Origin: Oligoflexia bacterium | GTDB lineage: Bacteria > Bdellovibrionota > UBA1018 > CAIMNF01 | Direction: 5' to 3' | Length of the DNA stretch: 5,229 nt | NCBI GenBank assembly: GCA_903858975.1 | Contig: CAIOKW010000316.1 | Coordinates: 1-5,229 of the forward strand | Part shown: one piece after another, positions 1 to 5,229 of the stretch | Position numbering within the stretch: the stretch's first letter is position 1 | Layout: every line of letters begins with the position of its first letter | The notes under the pieces: model-generated | Told to the model about the DNA's origin: nothing | Seen by the model: the letters and a program-made list of their open reading frames with translations, nothing else | The model's database searches: none | Program-made: the position numbers and the translations under genes

Positions 1-481
1 TAAAGTACCCCTCCTCGGTGACATTCCAATTTTGGGATGGCTCTTTAAATCAAGATCCGCATCTGTCGAGAAGAGCAATTTGATGTTGTTCATCACGCCT
101 CGAATCATGCGTCAGCCTGAGCATGTTCGTATGGTGCTTGATCGTAAGTTAAAAGAACGTGACGAATTCGTAGAACGCGCTTTTGGCGGAGAAGACACTC
201 ACCGCGAAGCTCGTAACCGCATCATTCGTAATCTTCCAGACGTAAAGGCGATCAAAAACTACATGCCGAAGAAAACCGTAAATCTTGATGACGATGAAGA
301 ATCTCAAAAAGACGCTAAAGGAGCTGCGATCGGTGAGGCAAAAGGTCCAAGCAATACTAAAGAGACCCCTGACTCGCATGAAACGCTGACCCTACCGGCT
401 GCAGATCAAACGAAACCAACAGAGCCAGCAAAACCTGAACCTTTCACGGCTCCTGAGACTCCGGCTGGAGGAAACCCATGA
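1..481 (+). CDS. gspD: Type II secretion system secretin GspD, C-terminal part (5' end outside window)
   Basis: GspD is the outer-membrane secretin, the multimeric channel through which folded periplasmic proteins leave the cell. The window opens inside the gene: base 1 is the last base of a codon and the frame runs from base 2, giving 159 residues to the TGA at 479-481. Residues 2-13 (VPLLGDIPILGW) and 25-36 (SNLMLFITPRIM) form the conserved signature at the end of the secretin barrel domain. Residues 38-92 are a charged, probably helical segment rich in Arg, Lys and Glu. Residues 93-159 look disordered: first acidic (DDDEE at 96-100), then rich in Pro, Thr, Glu and Lys. Secretins often carry a C-terminal S-domain that binds a pilotin lipoprotein, but I cannot show that this tail is one. 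The stop overlaps the gspE start. PilQ and type III secretins share the fold, but the gene order makes GspD near certain. Confidence 0.96.
   Translation, partial: KVPLLGDIPILGWLFKSRSASVEKSNLMLFITPRIMRQPEHVRMVLDRKLKERDEFVERAFGGEDTHREARNRIIRNLPDVKAIKNYMPKKTVNLDDDEESQKDAKGAAIGEAKGPSNTKETPDSHETLTLPAADQTKPTEPAKPEPFTAPETPAGGNP
467..472 (+). promoter_or_regulatory. Ribosome binding site of gspE
   Basis: GGAGGA lies five bases upstream of the ATG at 478, inside the last codons of gspD. It supports that ATG as the gspE start even though the start overlaps the gspD stop. The site can pair with CTCC just upstream at 459-462, so coupling to gspD translation is plausible. Confidence 0.8.
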
Positions 482-2193
482 GGGAACGTCGCCCGCCCGA
501 GCGCCTTGGAGAAATTTTACTTAAGCACACCAGCTTAAAGCCTGAGCAGCTGGAGGCAGCCCTTCAGGAGCAAAAGCAAAAAGGCGGACTCTTAGGAGAA
601 ATCCTACTGAAGAATAATTTCATTCTTCCGCACGAAATCATGAAGTCACTTTGCATCCAATTAGGACTTCCCTTTGTTGAAGATTTAAAACCCAACGACA
701 TTGACCCTGCCCTCGTCACCAGTCTTCCGATTAACTACGCAAAGACCAAAGAGGTCGTACCTCTTTATCTCTCTACGGACGCCATGGGAGAGATGATGAC
801 GATCGCTGTATCGGATCCTTTTAATCCCACCATCACTGAGGACTTACAGGCCCTGACCGGATATCGAATCAAGGCCGTCGTCAGTACTTCGATGCGTATT
901 CAAGATGCGATCAATCGTGTCTATGAGCGATCTACCGCAAAGATTGTAGGCAATATTGAGGGCGAATTCGATGAAGAGGATTTAGACCTCGAGGGTCCAA
1001 TCGATATTCTAGAAGCCACCGAAGATGATGCGCCCGTAATCAAGTTTGTAAATTCGCTCCTTTTCCGGGCCGTCAAAGAAAAGTGTTCAGATATTCATAT
1101 TGAGCCCTTTGAGAAAGAGTTTGTCGTTCGATTCCGAATCGACGGAGTGCTCTACGATATTATTCGTCAGCCTAAACGGGCTCATGCTGCGATCTCGTCC
1201 AGGATCAAGGTCATGGGGCAACTGGATATCGCCGAAAAACGCCTTCCACAAGATGGTCGGATTAAGATTAAACTTGCCGGAAAAGACGTCGACATTCGTC
1301 TTTCTACCGTCCCCACCACCCACGGTGAGCGGGTCGTGATGCGTATTCTCGAGCAAAGCGGTACTCCGCTTGAGCTCGGTATCTGCGGATTCTCTCCCCG
1401 TTCGGTCGAGAACATTGAGAAACTCATTTCTAGAAAATATGGAATCATTCTAGTCACCGGTCCTACAGGTTCCGGTAAATCAACGACTCTCTCTTCTTGT
1501 CTAATGAAGCTGAACTCACCTGAACGCAATATTATGACCGTGGAAGATCCGGTCGAGTATCAAATTCAAGGTATCAATCAGGTTCAAGTAAATACTAAAA
1601 TCAATCTCACCTTTCCGACAGCGCTTCGCTCGTTCCTTCGTCAGAACCCGGACGTCATTATGGTCGGGGAGATTCGAGATAAAGAAACCGCTGAGATTGC
1701 AATCAACGCGTCTCTCACCGGTCACTTGGTGCTCTCCACACTTCACACCAACGATGCCGCTACCTCCACCACTCGATTGGTGGATATGGGAATTGAGCCT
1801 TTCTTGATTGCATCCTCACTCTTAGGTGTAGTTGCACAGCGTTTGATTCGTCGTGTTTGCACTAAGTGTCGTGAAGAATATACTCCGTCAGAGTTTCAAC
1901 TGAGCGAAATGGGAATGAAGGTACCTCCGAAGGGTGCTATTTTCTATCGCGCAGTAGGATGCCCTAGCTGCGCAAATAGCGGCTATTCTGGACGAACGGT
2001 CATTCATGAGCTGATGATCGTAGATGATGTCATCAAAAGTTTGATCGTCAAAAACGTGGATGCAGGAACATTGAAGAAAACGGCGATTGAGCGTGGTATG
2101 ATTACGCTTCGTGAAGATGGAGTTGCAAAAGTGCTTCAAGGGATCACCACCATTGATGAGCTCTTCCGTGCAACGCATGCAGAGGAAGTTTGA
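478..2193 (+). CDS. gspE: Type II secretion system assembly ATPase GspE with MshEN-like N-terminal domain
   Basis: GspE is the hexameric cytoplasmic ATPase that powers pseudopilus assembly, working through GspL and GspF at the inner membrane. The protein has 571 residues, longer than many GspE proteins of about 500. Residues 9-61 hold two 24-residue MshEN-type motifs separated by five residues. A second N-terminal domain follows to about residue 150, then an acidic linker at 161-185. The ATPase core shows the Walker A motif GPTGSGKST (328-336, Lys334), the Asp box TVEDPVEY (354-361), the Walker B region PDVIMVGEIRD (391-401, Glu398) and the His box GHLVLSTLHTNDA (415-427). A zinc-binding tetracysteine motif is intact as Cys461, Cys464, Cys495 and Cys498. 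All catalytic motifs look functional. The start ATG has a good ribosome binding site and shares ATGA with the gspD stop. PilB and MshE are homologous, but the position between gspD and gspF argues for GspE. Confidence 0.97.
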   Translation: MRERRPPERLGEILLKHTSLKPEQLEAALQEQKQKGGLLGEILLKNNFILPHEIMKSLCIQLGLPFVEDLKPNDIDPALVTSLPINYAKTKEVVPLYLSTDAMGEMMTIAVSDPFNPTITEDLQALTGYRIKAVVSTSMRIQDAINRVYERSTAKIVGNIEGEFDEEDLDLEGPIDILEATEDDAPVIKFVNSLLFRAVKEKCSDIHIEPFEKEFVVRFRIDGVLYDIIRQPKRAHAAISSRIKVMGQLDIAEKRLPQDGRIKIKLAGKDVDIRLSTVPTTHGERVVMRILEQSGTPLELGICGFSPRSVENIEKLISRKYGIILVTGPTGSGKSTTLSSCLMKLNSPERNIMTVEDPVEYQIQGINQVQVNTKINLTFPTALRSFLRQNPDVIMVGEIRDKETAEIAINASLTGHLVLSTLHTNDAATSTTRLVDMGIEPFLIASSLLGVVAQRLIRRVCTKCREEYTPSEFQLSEMGMKVPPKGAIFYRAVGCPSCANSGYSGRTVIHELMIVDDVIKSLIVKNVDAGTLKKTAIERGMITLREDGVAKVLQGITTIDELFRATHAEEV

Positions 2194-2195
2194 GG
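2192..2195 (+). promoter_or_regulatory. Ribosome binding site of gspF
   Basis: GAGG lies six bases upstream of the gspF ATG at 2202 and overlaps the gspE stop codon (TGA 2191-2193). A second purine-rich run, AGAGGAAG at 2181-2188, is just upstream. The short eight-base gap implies ribosomes pass directly from gspE to gspF. Confidence 0.65.
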
Positions 2196-2201
2196 TAGGC
2201 C

Positions 2202-3422
2202 ATGCCTTTATATGAATACAAAGCAATTGGATTAGATGGAAAGTCCTCCAAAGGACTCGTGGAATCTGACTCGCTTAAAAATGCTCGCCTGAAATTGAAG
2301 AAGCAAGGCCTCATGGTGACTGACATCCAAGAGAAAAATGCACTTCCTAAAAAAGGAACTCAAGCGGGCCTTTCTCTCTTCGCAAATCGCGTGAACCAGG
2401 ATGAAGTGGCGGTGATGACTCGTCAGCTTGCATCTCTTGTAAAAGCAAATATCCCACTCGTCGATTCTCTCACGGCACTGGTTGACCAAGTGGAGTCGGT
2501 TGCATTAAAAACCGTTCTGGCTCAAGTACGAGAATCAGTTAATGAAGGGATTTCACTGGCTAAGGCCCTTGCTCAGCACCCAAAAGCTTTTGATCATATC
2601 TACATCAATATGGTGGAAGCCGGAGAGAGCTCAGGTACTCTCGGTCTTGTTTTGTTAAAACTGGCTGACCTCAAAGAAGCACAAACTCGCTTGAAGCGTA
2701 AAGTGGTCGGCGGGATGACCTACCCTGCAATCATGTTTATCGTAGCTCTCTCGGTCCTGATCGGTATTTTTGCTTTCGTGATTCCAAAGCTTCAGCAAAT
2801 TTTCGTATCCATGAACAAGGCCCTCCCTCTCACAACCGAAATCCTGATCTGGATTTCAGTTCAAGTGACCACGTGGTGGCCTGCCATGATTGCGGCAGTT
2901 GGGCTCATGGCCTATGCATTTTTCAGATATATTGCGACCCCAAAGGGACGATCCAATTGGGACCGTTTTAAGTTAGTGGCCCCAGTCTTTGGCCGCGTCA
3001 CTCGAATGATGGCAATTACTCGCTTTACCGGGACCATGTCTACACTTCTAGGCTCAGGGGTTCCCATTTTGACTGCGATGTCGATCGCGAAAAACCTGGT
3101 CGGGAATGTTCACATTGCCCGCGCTATTGAAAATGCGCGAAGTAACATTACCGAAGGGCAATCGATCGCTGACCCACTCAAACGAAGCGGTGAATTTCCA
3201 CCGCTCGTCATTCACATGATTTCCATTGGTGAGAAAACCGGTGAGCTCCCCGCCATGTTGAAAAACGTAGCTGACTCTTATGACGAGCAAGTGAGTACTG
3301 CTGTAGATAGCATGACGGCACTCCTCGAACCCGCAATGATTGTGTTCATGGGCGGAACGGTAGGGTTTATTGTGGTGTCTGTTATCACTCCGCTGATGGA
3401 AATGAGTAATTTAAGTCGATAA
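2202..3422 (+). CDS. gspF: Type II secretion system inner-membrane platform protein GspF
   Basis: GspF is the polytopic inner-membrane platform protein that couples the GspE ATPase to pseudopilin extraction and assembly. The 406-residue length is typical of the family. The N-terminus MPLYEYKAIGLDGK and the following KARLKLKKQG-like stretch (about 25-40) are the usual GspF/PilC opening. Two related cytoplasmic domains are visible: the first at about 68-170 (MTRQLASLVKANIPLVDSL, then EAGESSGTL at 139-147) and the second at about 270-373 (TRFTGTMSTLLGSGVPIL, then IGEKTGELP at 342-350). These are the duplicated T2SSF domains. Hydrophobic membrane segments lie at about 172-195, 214-241 and 374-397, the expected three. 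PilC of type IV pili is the closest alternative, but the flanking gspE and gspG genes identify it as GspF. The start is chosen for its ribosome binding site and the family N-terminus. No defects are seen. Confidence 0.97.
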   Translation: MPLYEYKAIGLDGKSSKGLVESDSLKNARLKLKKQGLMVTDIQEKNALPKKGTQAGLSLFANRVNQDEVAVMTRQLASLVKANIPLVDSLTALVDQVESVALKTVLAQVRESVNEGISLAKALAQHPKAFDHIYINMVEAGESSGTLGLVLLKLADLKEAQTRLKRKVVGGMTYPAIMFIVALSVLIGIFAFVIPKLQQIFVSMNKALPLTTEILIWISVQVTTWWPAMIAAVGLMAYAFFRYIATPKGRSNWDRFKLVAPVFGRVTRMMAITRFTGTMSTLLGSGVPILTAMSIAKNLVGNVHIARAIENARSNITEGQSIADPLKRSGEFPPLVIHMISIGEKTGELPAMLKNVADSYDEQVSTAVDSMTALLEPAMIVFMGGTVGFIVVSVITPLMEMSNLSR

Positions 3423-3427
3423 ACAAC

Positions 3428-3434
3428 GAAAGGA
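3428..3434 (+). promoter_or_regulatory. Ribosome binding site of gspG
   Basis: GAAAGGA lies seven bases before the gspG ATG, inside an A-rich 19-base gap (3423-3441) that is the longest non-coding stretch in the window. An unstructured A-rich leader with good spacing fits strong independent initiation for the major pseudopilin, which is needed in many copies. Confidence 0.75.
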
Positions 3435-3441
3435 AAACAAT

Positions 3442-3888
3442 ATGAACAAACAACTGAAAACCATTAAATCAAACGAGGGCTTCTCCCTGATCGAATTGAT
3501 GATTGTAATCGGAATCTTGGGGCTCTTAATCGGGCTTGTGGGACCGAAACTCATTTCAAACTTCGATAAAGCGAAAGTTGAAACTACTCGTGTGAACATG
3601 AAGAATATTTCTTCAACCCTTAAGCAATTTCGCCTCGACTGCGGTCAATATCCGAATACGAACCAAGGTCTCGATGCGCTGATTTCTAAGCCCACTTCGG
3701 CTCCTGAGTGTAAGAACTACGCTCCGAACGGATATCTTGATAAGAAAGCCGCTCCAAAGGATGCTTGGGATATGGATTATCTCTACACTTCTGATGGAAA
3801 CACTTTCGAAATCAAATCATACGGAAGTGACAAAAAAGAAGGCGGCGCGGATTACAATGCCGACATCGTTGTTACTGACCAGGATTAA
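3442..3888 (+). CDS. gspG: Major pseudopilin GspG
   Basis: GspG is the major subunit of the periplasmic pseudopilus, made as a precursor that the prepilin peptidase (GspO/PilD) cleaves and N-methylates. The 148-residue precursor is the usual size. The leader ends at Gly13, so the mature protein begins FSLIELMIVIGILGLL with Phe14 at +1 and Glu18 at +5, and is 135 residues long. The GspG-specific globular region is clear: YPNTNQGLDALISKP (70-84), PNGYL (95-99), PKDAWDMDY (105-113) and the C-terminal SYGSDKKEGGADYNADI (126-142). In characterised GspG proteins the last segment binds calcium; Asp130, Asp137 and Asp141 are plausible ligands here, although the spacing differs slightly from the common GADGKEGGEG form. 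Cys67 and Cys90 flank the variable loop and could form a disulfide, which is not seen in the best-studied enterobacterial GspG. It lies directly after gspF, as is usual. Confidence 0.97.
   Translation: MNKQLKTIKSNEGFSLIELMIVIGILGLLIGLVGPKLISNFDKAKVETTRVNMKNISSTLKQFRLDCGQYPNTNQGLDALISKPTSAPECKNYAPNGYLDKKAAPKDAWDMDYLYTSDGNTFEIKSYGSDKKEGGADYNADIVVTDQD
3880..3884 (+). promoter_or_regulatory. Ribosome binding site of gspH (weak)
   Basis: CAGGA lies seven bases before the ATG at 3892 and is embedded in the last codons of gspG. It is the only Shine-Dalgarno-like run at suitable spacing. Its weakness, together with the three-base gap after gspG, suggests gspH translation depends largely on coupling to gspG. 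Confidence 0.5.
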
Positions 3889-3891
3889 TTC

Positions 3892-4524
3892 ATGATTAAG
3901 GGAGGATCTGCTCGCAGGAATACTGCCGGTTTTTCCCTGATTGAGTTGTTGATTGTCGTCGCGATACTGGGGCTGGTGGGATTAATTGCCATCCCCAGTA
4001 TTTCGAACACCTTCCGCTTCTCAGTTCAATCGTCTGCCCGTGAGCTTGCAACTCTCATTAAAGATGCATCTAACTCTGCACAGATCTCTGGCCGAGTTCA
4101 TCGAATCGTCTATGACCTGAAGAATCAGCAGTATTGGGTTGAATCGACCACCGAAAGCACACTCTTAAAGAGCGATGAATCGATTCAAAAGGAAAAAGAA
4201 AAAGGCCATAGCATTTTTTCATCAAATGATGAAGATGAGGCCAAAAAAAATGGTGGATTTCACCAAGAAAACTCCCTCACTAAAAAGAAGAGAACTCTCG
4301 CGGTAGGTGTGAAGTTTGAAGATGTGATCACTGAACAGAGCGAAACTCCGATCACTGAGGGACTCGCCTATACTCATGTATTTCCACAAGGCATGAGTGA
4401 AAAATCGCTCATTCATCTTGAAGACACCAGCAAAAATAAAATTTCTCTTGTCGTCGGTAATTTGCTCGGCCGCTGTACTGTTGAGGGTCGATATATTGAA
4501 GCCAAGGAGTATTTCAAGCGATGA
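3892..4524 (+). CDS. gspH: Minor pseudopilin GspH
   Basis: GspH is a minor pseudopilin placed at or near the pseudopilus tip, joining the GspI-J-K complex to the GspG shaft. The 210-residue precursor carries a basic leader (Lys3, Arg8, Arg9) ending at Gly13. The mature N-terminus is FSLIELLIVVAILGLVG, with Phe14 at +1 and Glu18 at +5. An ARELATLIKDASNSAQ helix (49-64), a strand with VHRIVYDL (69-76), and a C-terminal THVFPQGMSE (161-170) followed by ISLVVGNLLGRCTVEG (184-199) match the usual GspH layout, in which a phenylalanine-proline-x-Gly turn precedes the last strands. Residues about 92-134 are a hydrophilic insertion rich in Lys, Glu, Ser and Asp that makes the protein longer than many homologues. 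The family diverges strongly after the N-terminus, so the name rests partly on its position between gspG and gspI. The stop overlaps the gspI start by four bases. Confidence 0.88.
   Translation: MIKGGSARRNTAGFSLIELLIVVAILGLVGLIAIPSISNTFRFSVQSSARELATLIKDASNSAQISGRVHRIVYDLKNQQYWVESTTESTLLKSDESIQKEKEKGHSIFSSNDEDEAKKNGGFHQENSLTKKKRTLAVGVKFEDVITEQSETPITEGLAYTHVFPQGMSEKSLIHLEDTSKNKISLVVGNLLGRCTVEGRYIEAKEYFKR
4504..4509 (+). promoter_or_regulatory. Ribosome binding site of gspI
   Basis: AAGGAG lies in the last codons of gspH, eleven bases before the gspI ATG at 4521. The spacing is somewhat long, but the motif is strong and the ATGA overlap with the gspH stop favours reinitiation. Confidence 0.6.
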
Positions 4525-5039
4525 AACAACTCCAAAACGAATCTGGTTTTACCCTACTCGAAGTCATGATCGCCATTGGTATTCTTGCGATTGGCATTGG
4601 TGCAATTCTGGTGGCTGAAAACAATAGTCTCGATGTTACGATGCGTGCGAAACGAATGACCACCGTCGCAACTCTAGCAAGAAATGCGCTCATCGATGCT
4701 GAGCGAGAGGTTCAAGGAAAAACCTTTGATGAGACCAAAAAAGAATCATCGGGAAAGTTTGATGCCCCCTATTCTGATTATTCATGGGAACGAAAGATTA
4801 AGGAAATCACATTTCCTAATGTATTAAGCCCCGAGGCGAAACAAGAAGCAGGCAAGCCTGGGGATGCGGTTGACCCCAATGTAGAGCGAGTCGTTAAAAT
4901 CGCAACCAACTATCTTTCAAAAGCCTCAAGAGAAATTAACATCACCATTAAATGGAAAGAGAAAGGAGAGGATCAGAAATTCAGTGTGAGCCAATACTGG
5001 GTCGATCTCAATCATGAGTTCAACATGTCAGAGCAATAA
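4521..5039 (+). CDS. gspI: Minor pseudopilin GspI
   Basis: GspI is the minor pseudopilin that nucleates the tip complex with GspJ and GspK. The 172-residue precursor has a short leader ending at Gly9. The mature protein begins FTLLEVMIAIGILAIGIGAI, with Phe10 at +1 and Glu14 at +5. FTLLEVMIA is characteristic of the I and J pseudopilins, as is the following TVATLARNALIDAE helix (48-61). YSWERKIKEI (87-96) corresponds to the first strand of the globular domain, and INITIKWKEKGEDQKFSVSQYW (139-160) to the last strands. Residues about 99-130, with a Pro/Gly/Asp-rich middle, look like an inserted loop, making the protein longer than typical GspI of about 120-130 residues. It overlaps gspH by four bases (ATGA) and gspJ by 26 bases. 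GspV-like minor pilins of type IV pili are less likely, given the context. Confidence 0.92.
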   Translation: MKQLQNESGFTLLEVMIAIGILAIGIGAILVAENNSLDVTMRAKRMTTVATLARNALIDAEREVQGKTFDETKKESSGKFDAPYSDYSWERKIKEITFPNVLSPEAKQEAGKPGDAVDPNVERVVKIATNYLSKASREINITIKWKEKGEDQKFSVSQYWVDLNHEFNMSEQ

Positions 5040-5229
5040 TCAATCGAATTCTCGCCATTACTTTTCCGGATTCACCCTGCTTGAGGTGATGATCGCACTC
5101 TTCATTTTAGTCATGATTGGTACCACTACGTCAAAAGCAGTGATTGATGCCGCAAAACTCAAAGAAGTTCTAAAAGATGAGACTGAGTTCTCCAGCGAGT
5201 TTCGGACTTCCACCGCTTTTATTGAGAGA
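5014..5229 (+). CDS. gspJ: Minor pseudopilin GspJ, N-terminal part (3' end outside window)
   Basis: GspJ is a minor pseudopilin of the tip complex with GspI and GspK. Only the first 72 codons are in the window, and the frame is open to the last base. The leader runs to Gly19, and the mature protein would begin FTLLEVMIALFILVMIG, with Phe20 at +1 and Glu24 at +5. The start at 5014 is the only ATG in frame between an upstream in-frame TGA (4987-4989) and the cleavage site, and no GTG or TTG lies in that interval. It sits inside the end of gspI, with a 26-base overlap. No clear Shine-Dalgarno sequence precedes it, only a GGG at 4999-5001. The leader is Ser/Asn/Gln-rich with a single Arg, less basic than usual. 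The J assignment comes from the FTLLEVMIAL motif and from the position after gspI; GspK is unlikely this early in the order. Confidence 0.87.
   Translation, partial: MSSTCQSNNQSNSRHYFSGFTLLEVMIALFILVMIGTTTSKAVIDAAKLKEVLKDETEFSSEFRTSTAFIER

Noticed and set aside
32..34. Possible TTG start of a separate small gene at the beginning of the window
   Set aside because: The frame is open upstream to the window edge, and the codons before it (KVPLLGDIPI) are part of the secretin signature, so this is the interior of gspD.
1087..1529. Overlapping open frames on both strands within gspE (for example 1087-1356 minus, 1100-1339 plus, 1182-1529 minus)
   Set aside because: They lie wholly inside the conserved ATPase core of gspE, show no recognisable domain, and are best explained as shadows of its codon pattern.
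1888..2489. Minus-strand open frames across the gspE/gspF junction
   Set aside because: No family resemblance. Both strands would have to be coding over well-conserved gspE and gspF sequence.
3423..3441. Promoter or terminator between gspF and gspG
   Set aside because: The gap is only 19 bases and contains no inverted repeat with a T run. I see no convincing -35/-10 pair in or just before it.
3898..3906. Strong Shine-Dalgarno-like AAGGGAGGA just after the gspH start
   Set aside because: No ATG, GTG or TTG follows in the gspH frame at usable spacing before the prepilin cleavage site. It encodes Lys-Gly-Gly in the basic leader, so I keep the ATG at 3892.
4397..4618. Plus-strand frame of 73 residues across the gspH/gspI junction
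   Set aside because: It overlaps the conserved end of gspH and the gspI leader and membrane segment in another frame, and shows no pseudopilin or other motif.

Overview
The window is a continuous stretch of a type II secretion system (T2SS, general secretory pathway) operon, read entirely on the + strand. The gene order is gspD (3' end only), gspE, gspF, gspG, gspH, gspI and gspJ (5' end only). Coding density is nearly total. The longest gap is 19 bases, between gspF and gspG, and three junctions overlap (gspD/gspE, gspH/gspI, gspI/gspJ). I see no RNA gene, mobile element, CRISPR array, promoter or rho-independent terminator, so the transcription start and end should lie outside the window.

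The organism is a diderm bacterium, because a secretin needs an outer membrane. Moderate GC by eye, the D-E-F-G-H-I-J order, a GspE with an MshEN-type N-terminus and a secretin with a long hydrophilic tail would fit a Bdellovibrio-like or other former-deltaproteobacterial lineage. That placement is inference and weak.

Layout: 1-481 is the last 159 residues of the outer-membrane secretin GspD, with the conserved secretin signature followed by a charged and Pro/Thr/Glu-rich tail. 478-2193 is the cytoplasmic assembly ATPase GspE. 2202-3422 is the inner-membrane platform protein GspF. 3442-3888 is the major pseudopilin GspG. 3892-4524, 4521-5039 and 5014-5229 are the minor pseudopilins GspH, GspI and GspJ. 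All four pseudopilins carry a type III (prepilin-peptidase) leader with Gly at -1, Phe at +1 and Glu at +5.

How they work together: GspE hydrolyses ATP at the cytoplasmic face and drives GspF, which helps extract pseudopilins from the inner membrane. GspI and GspJ (with GspK, expected downstream) and GspH form the tip on which GspG polymerises. The growing pseudopilus pushes folded periplasmic proteins through the GspD channel. The prepilin peptidase (GspO/PilD) and GspC, K, L and M are not visible here.

This is a recognisable system rather than a new one. The points worth a second look are the MshEN-like double motif in GspE (a candidate cyclic-di-GMP site), a cysteine pair in GspG, lineage-type insertions in GspH and GspI, the GspD tail, and the translational-coupling arrangements.
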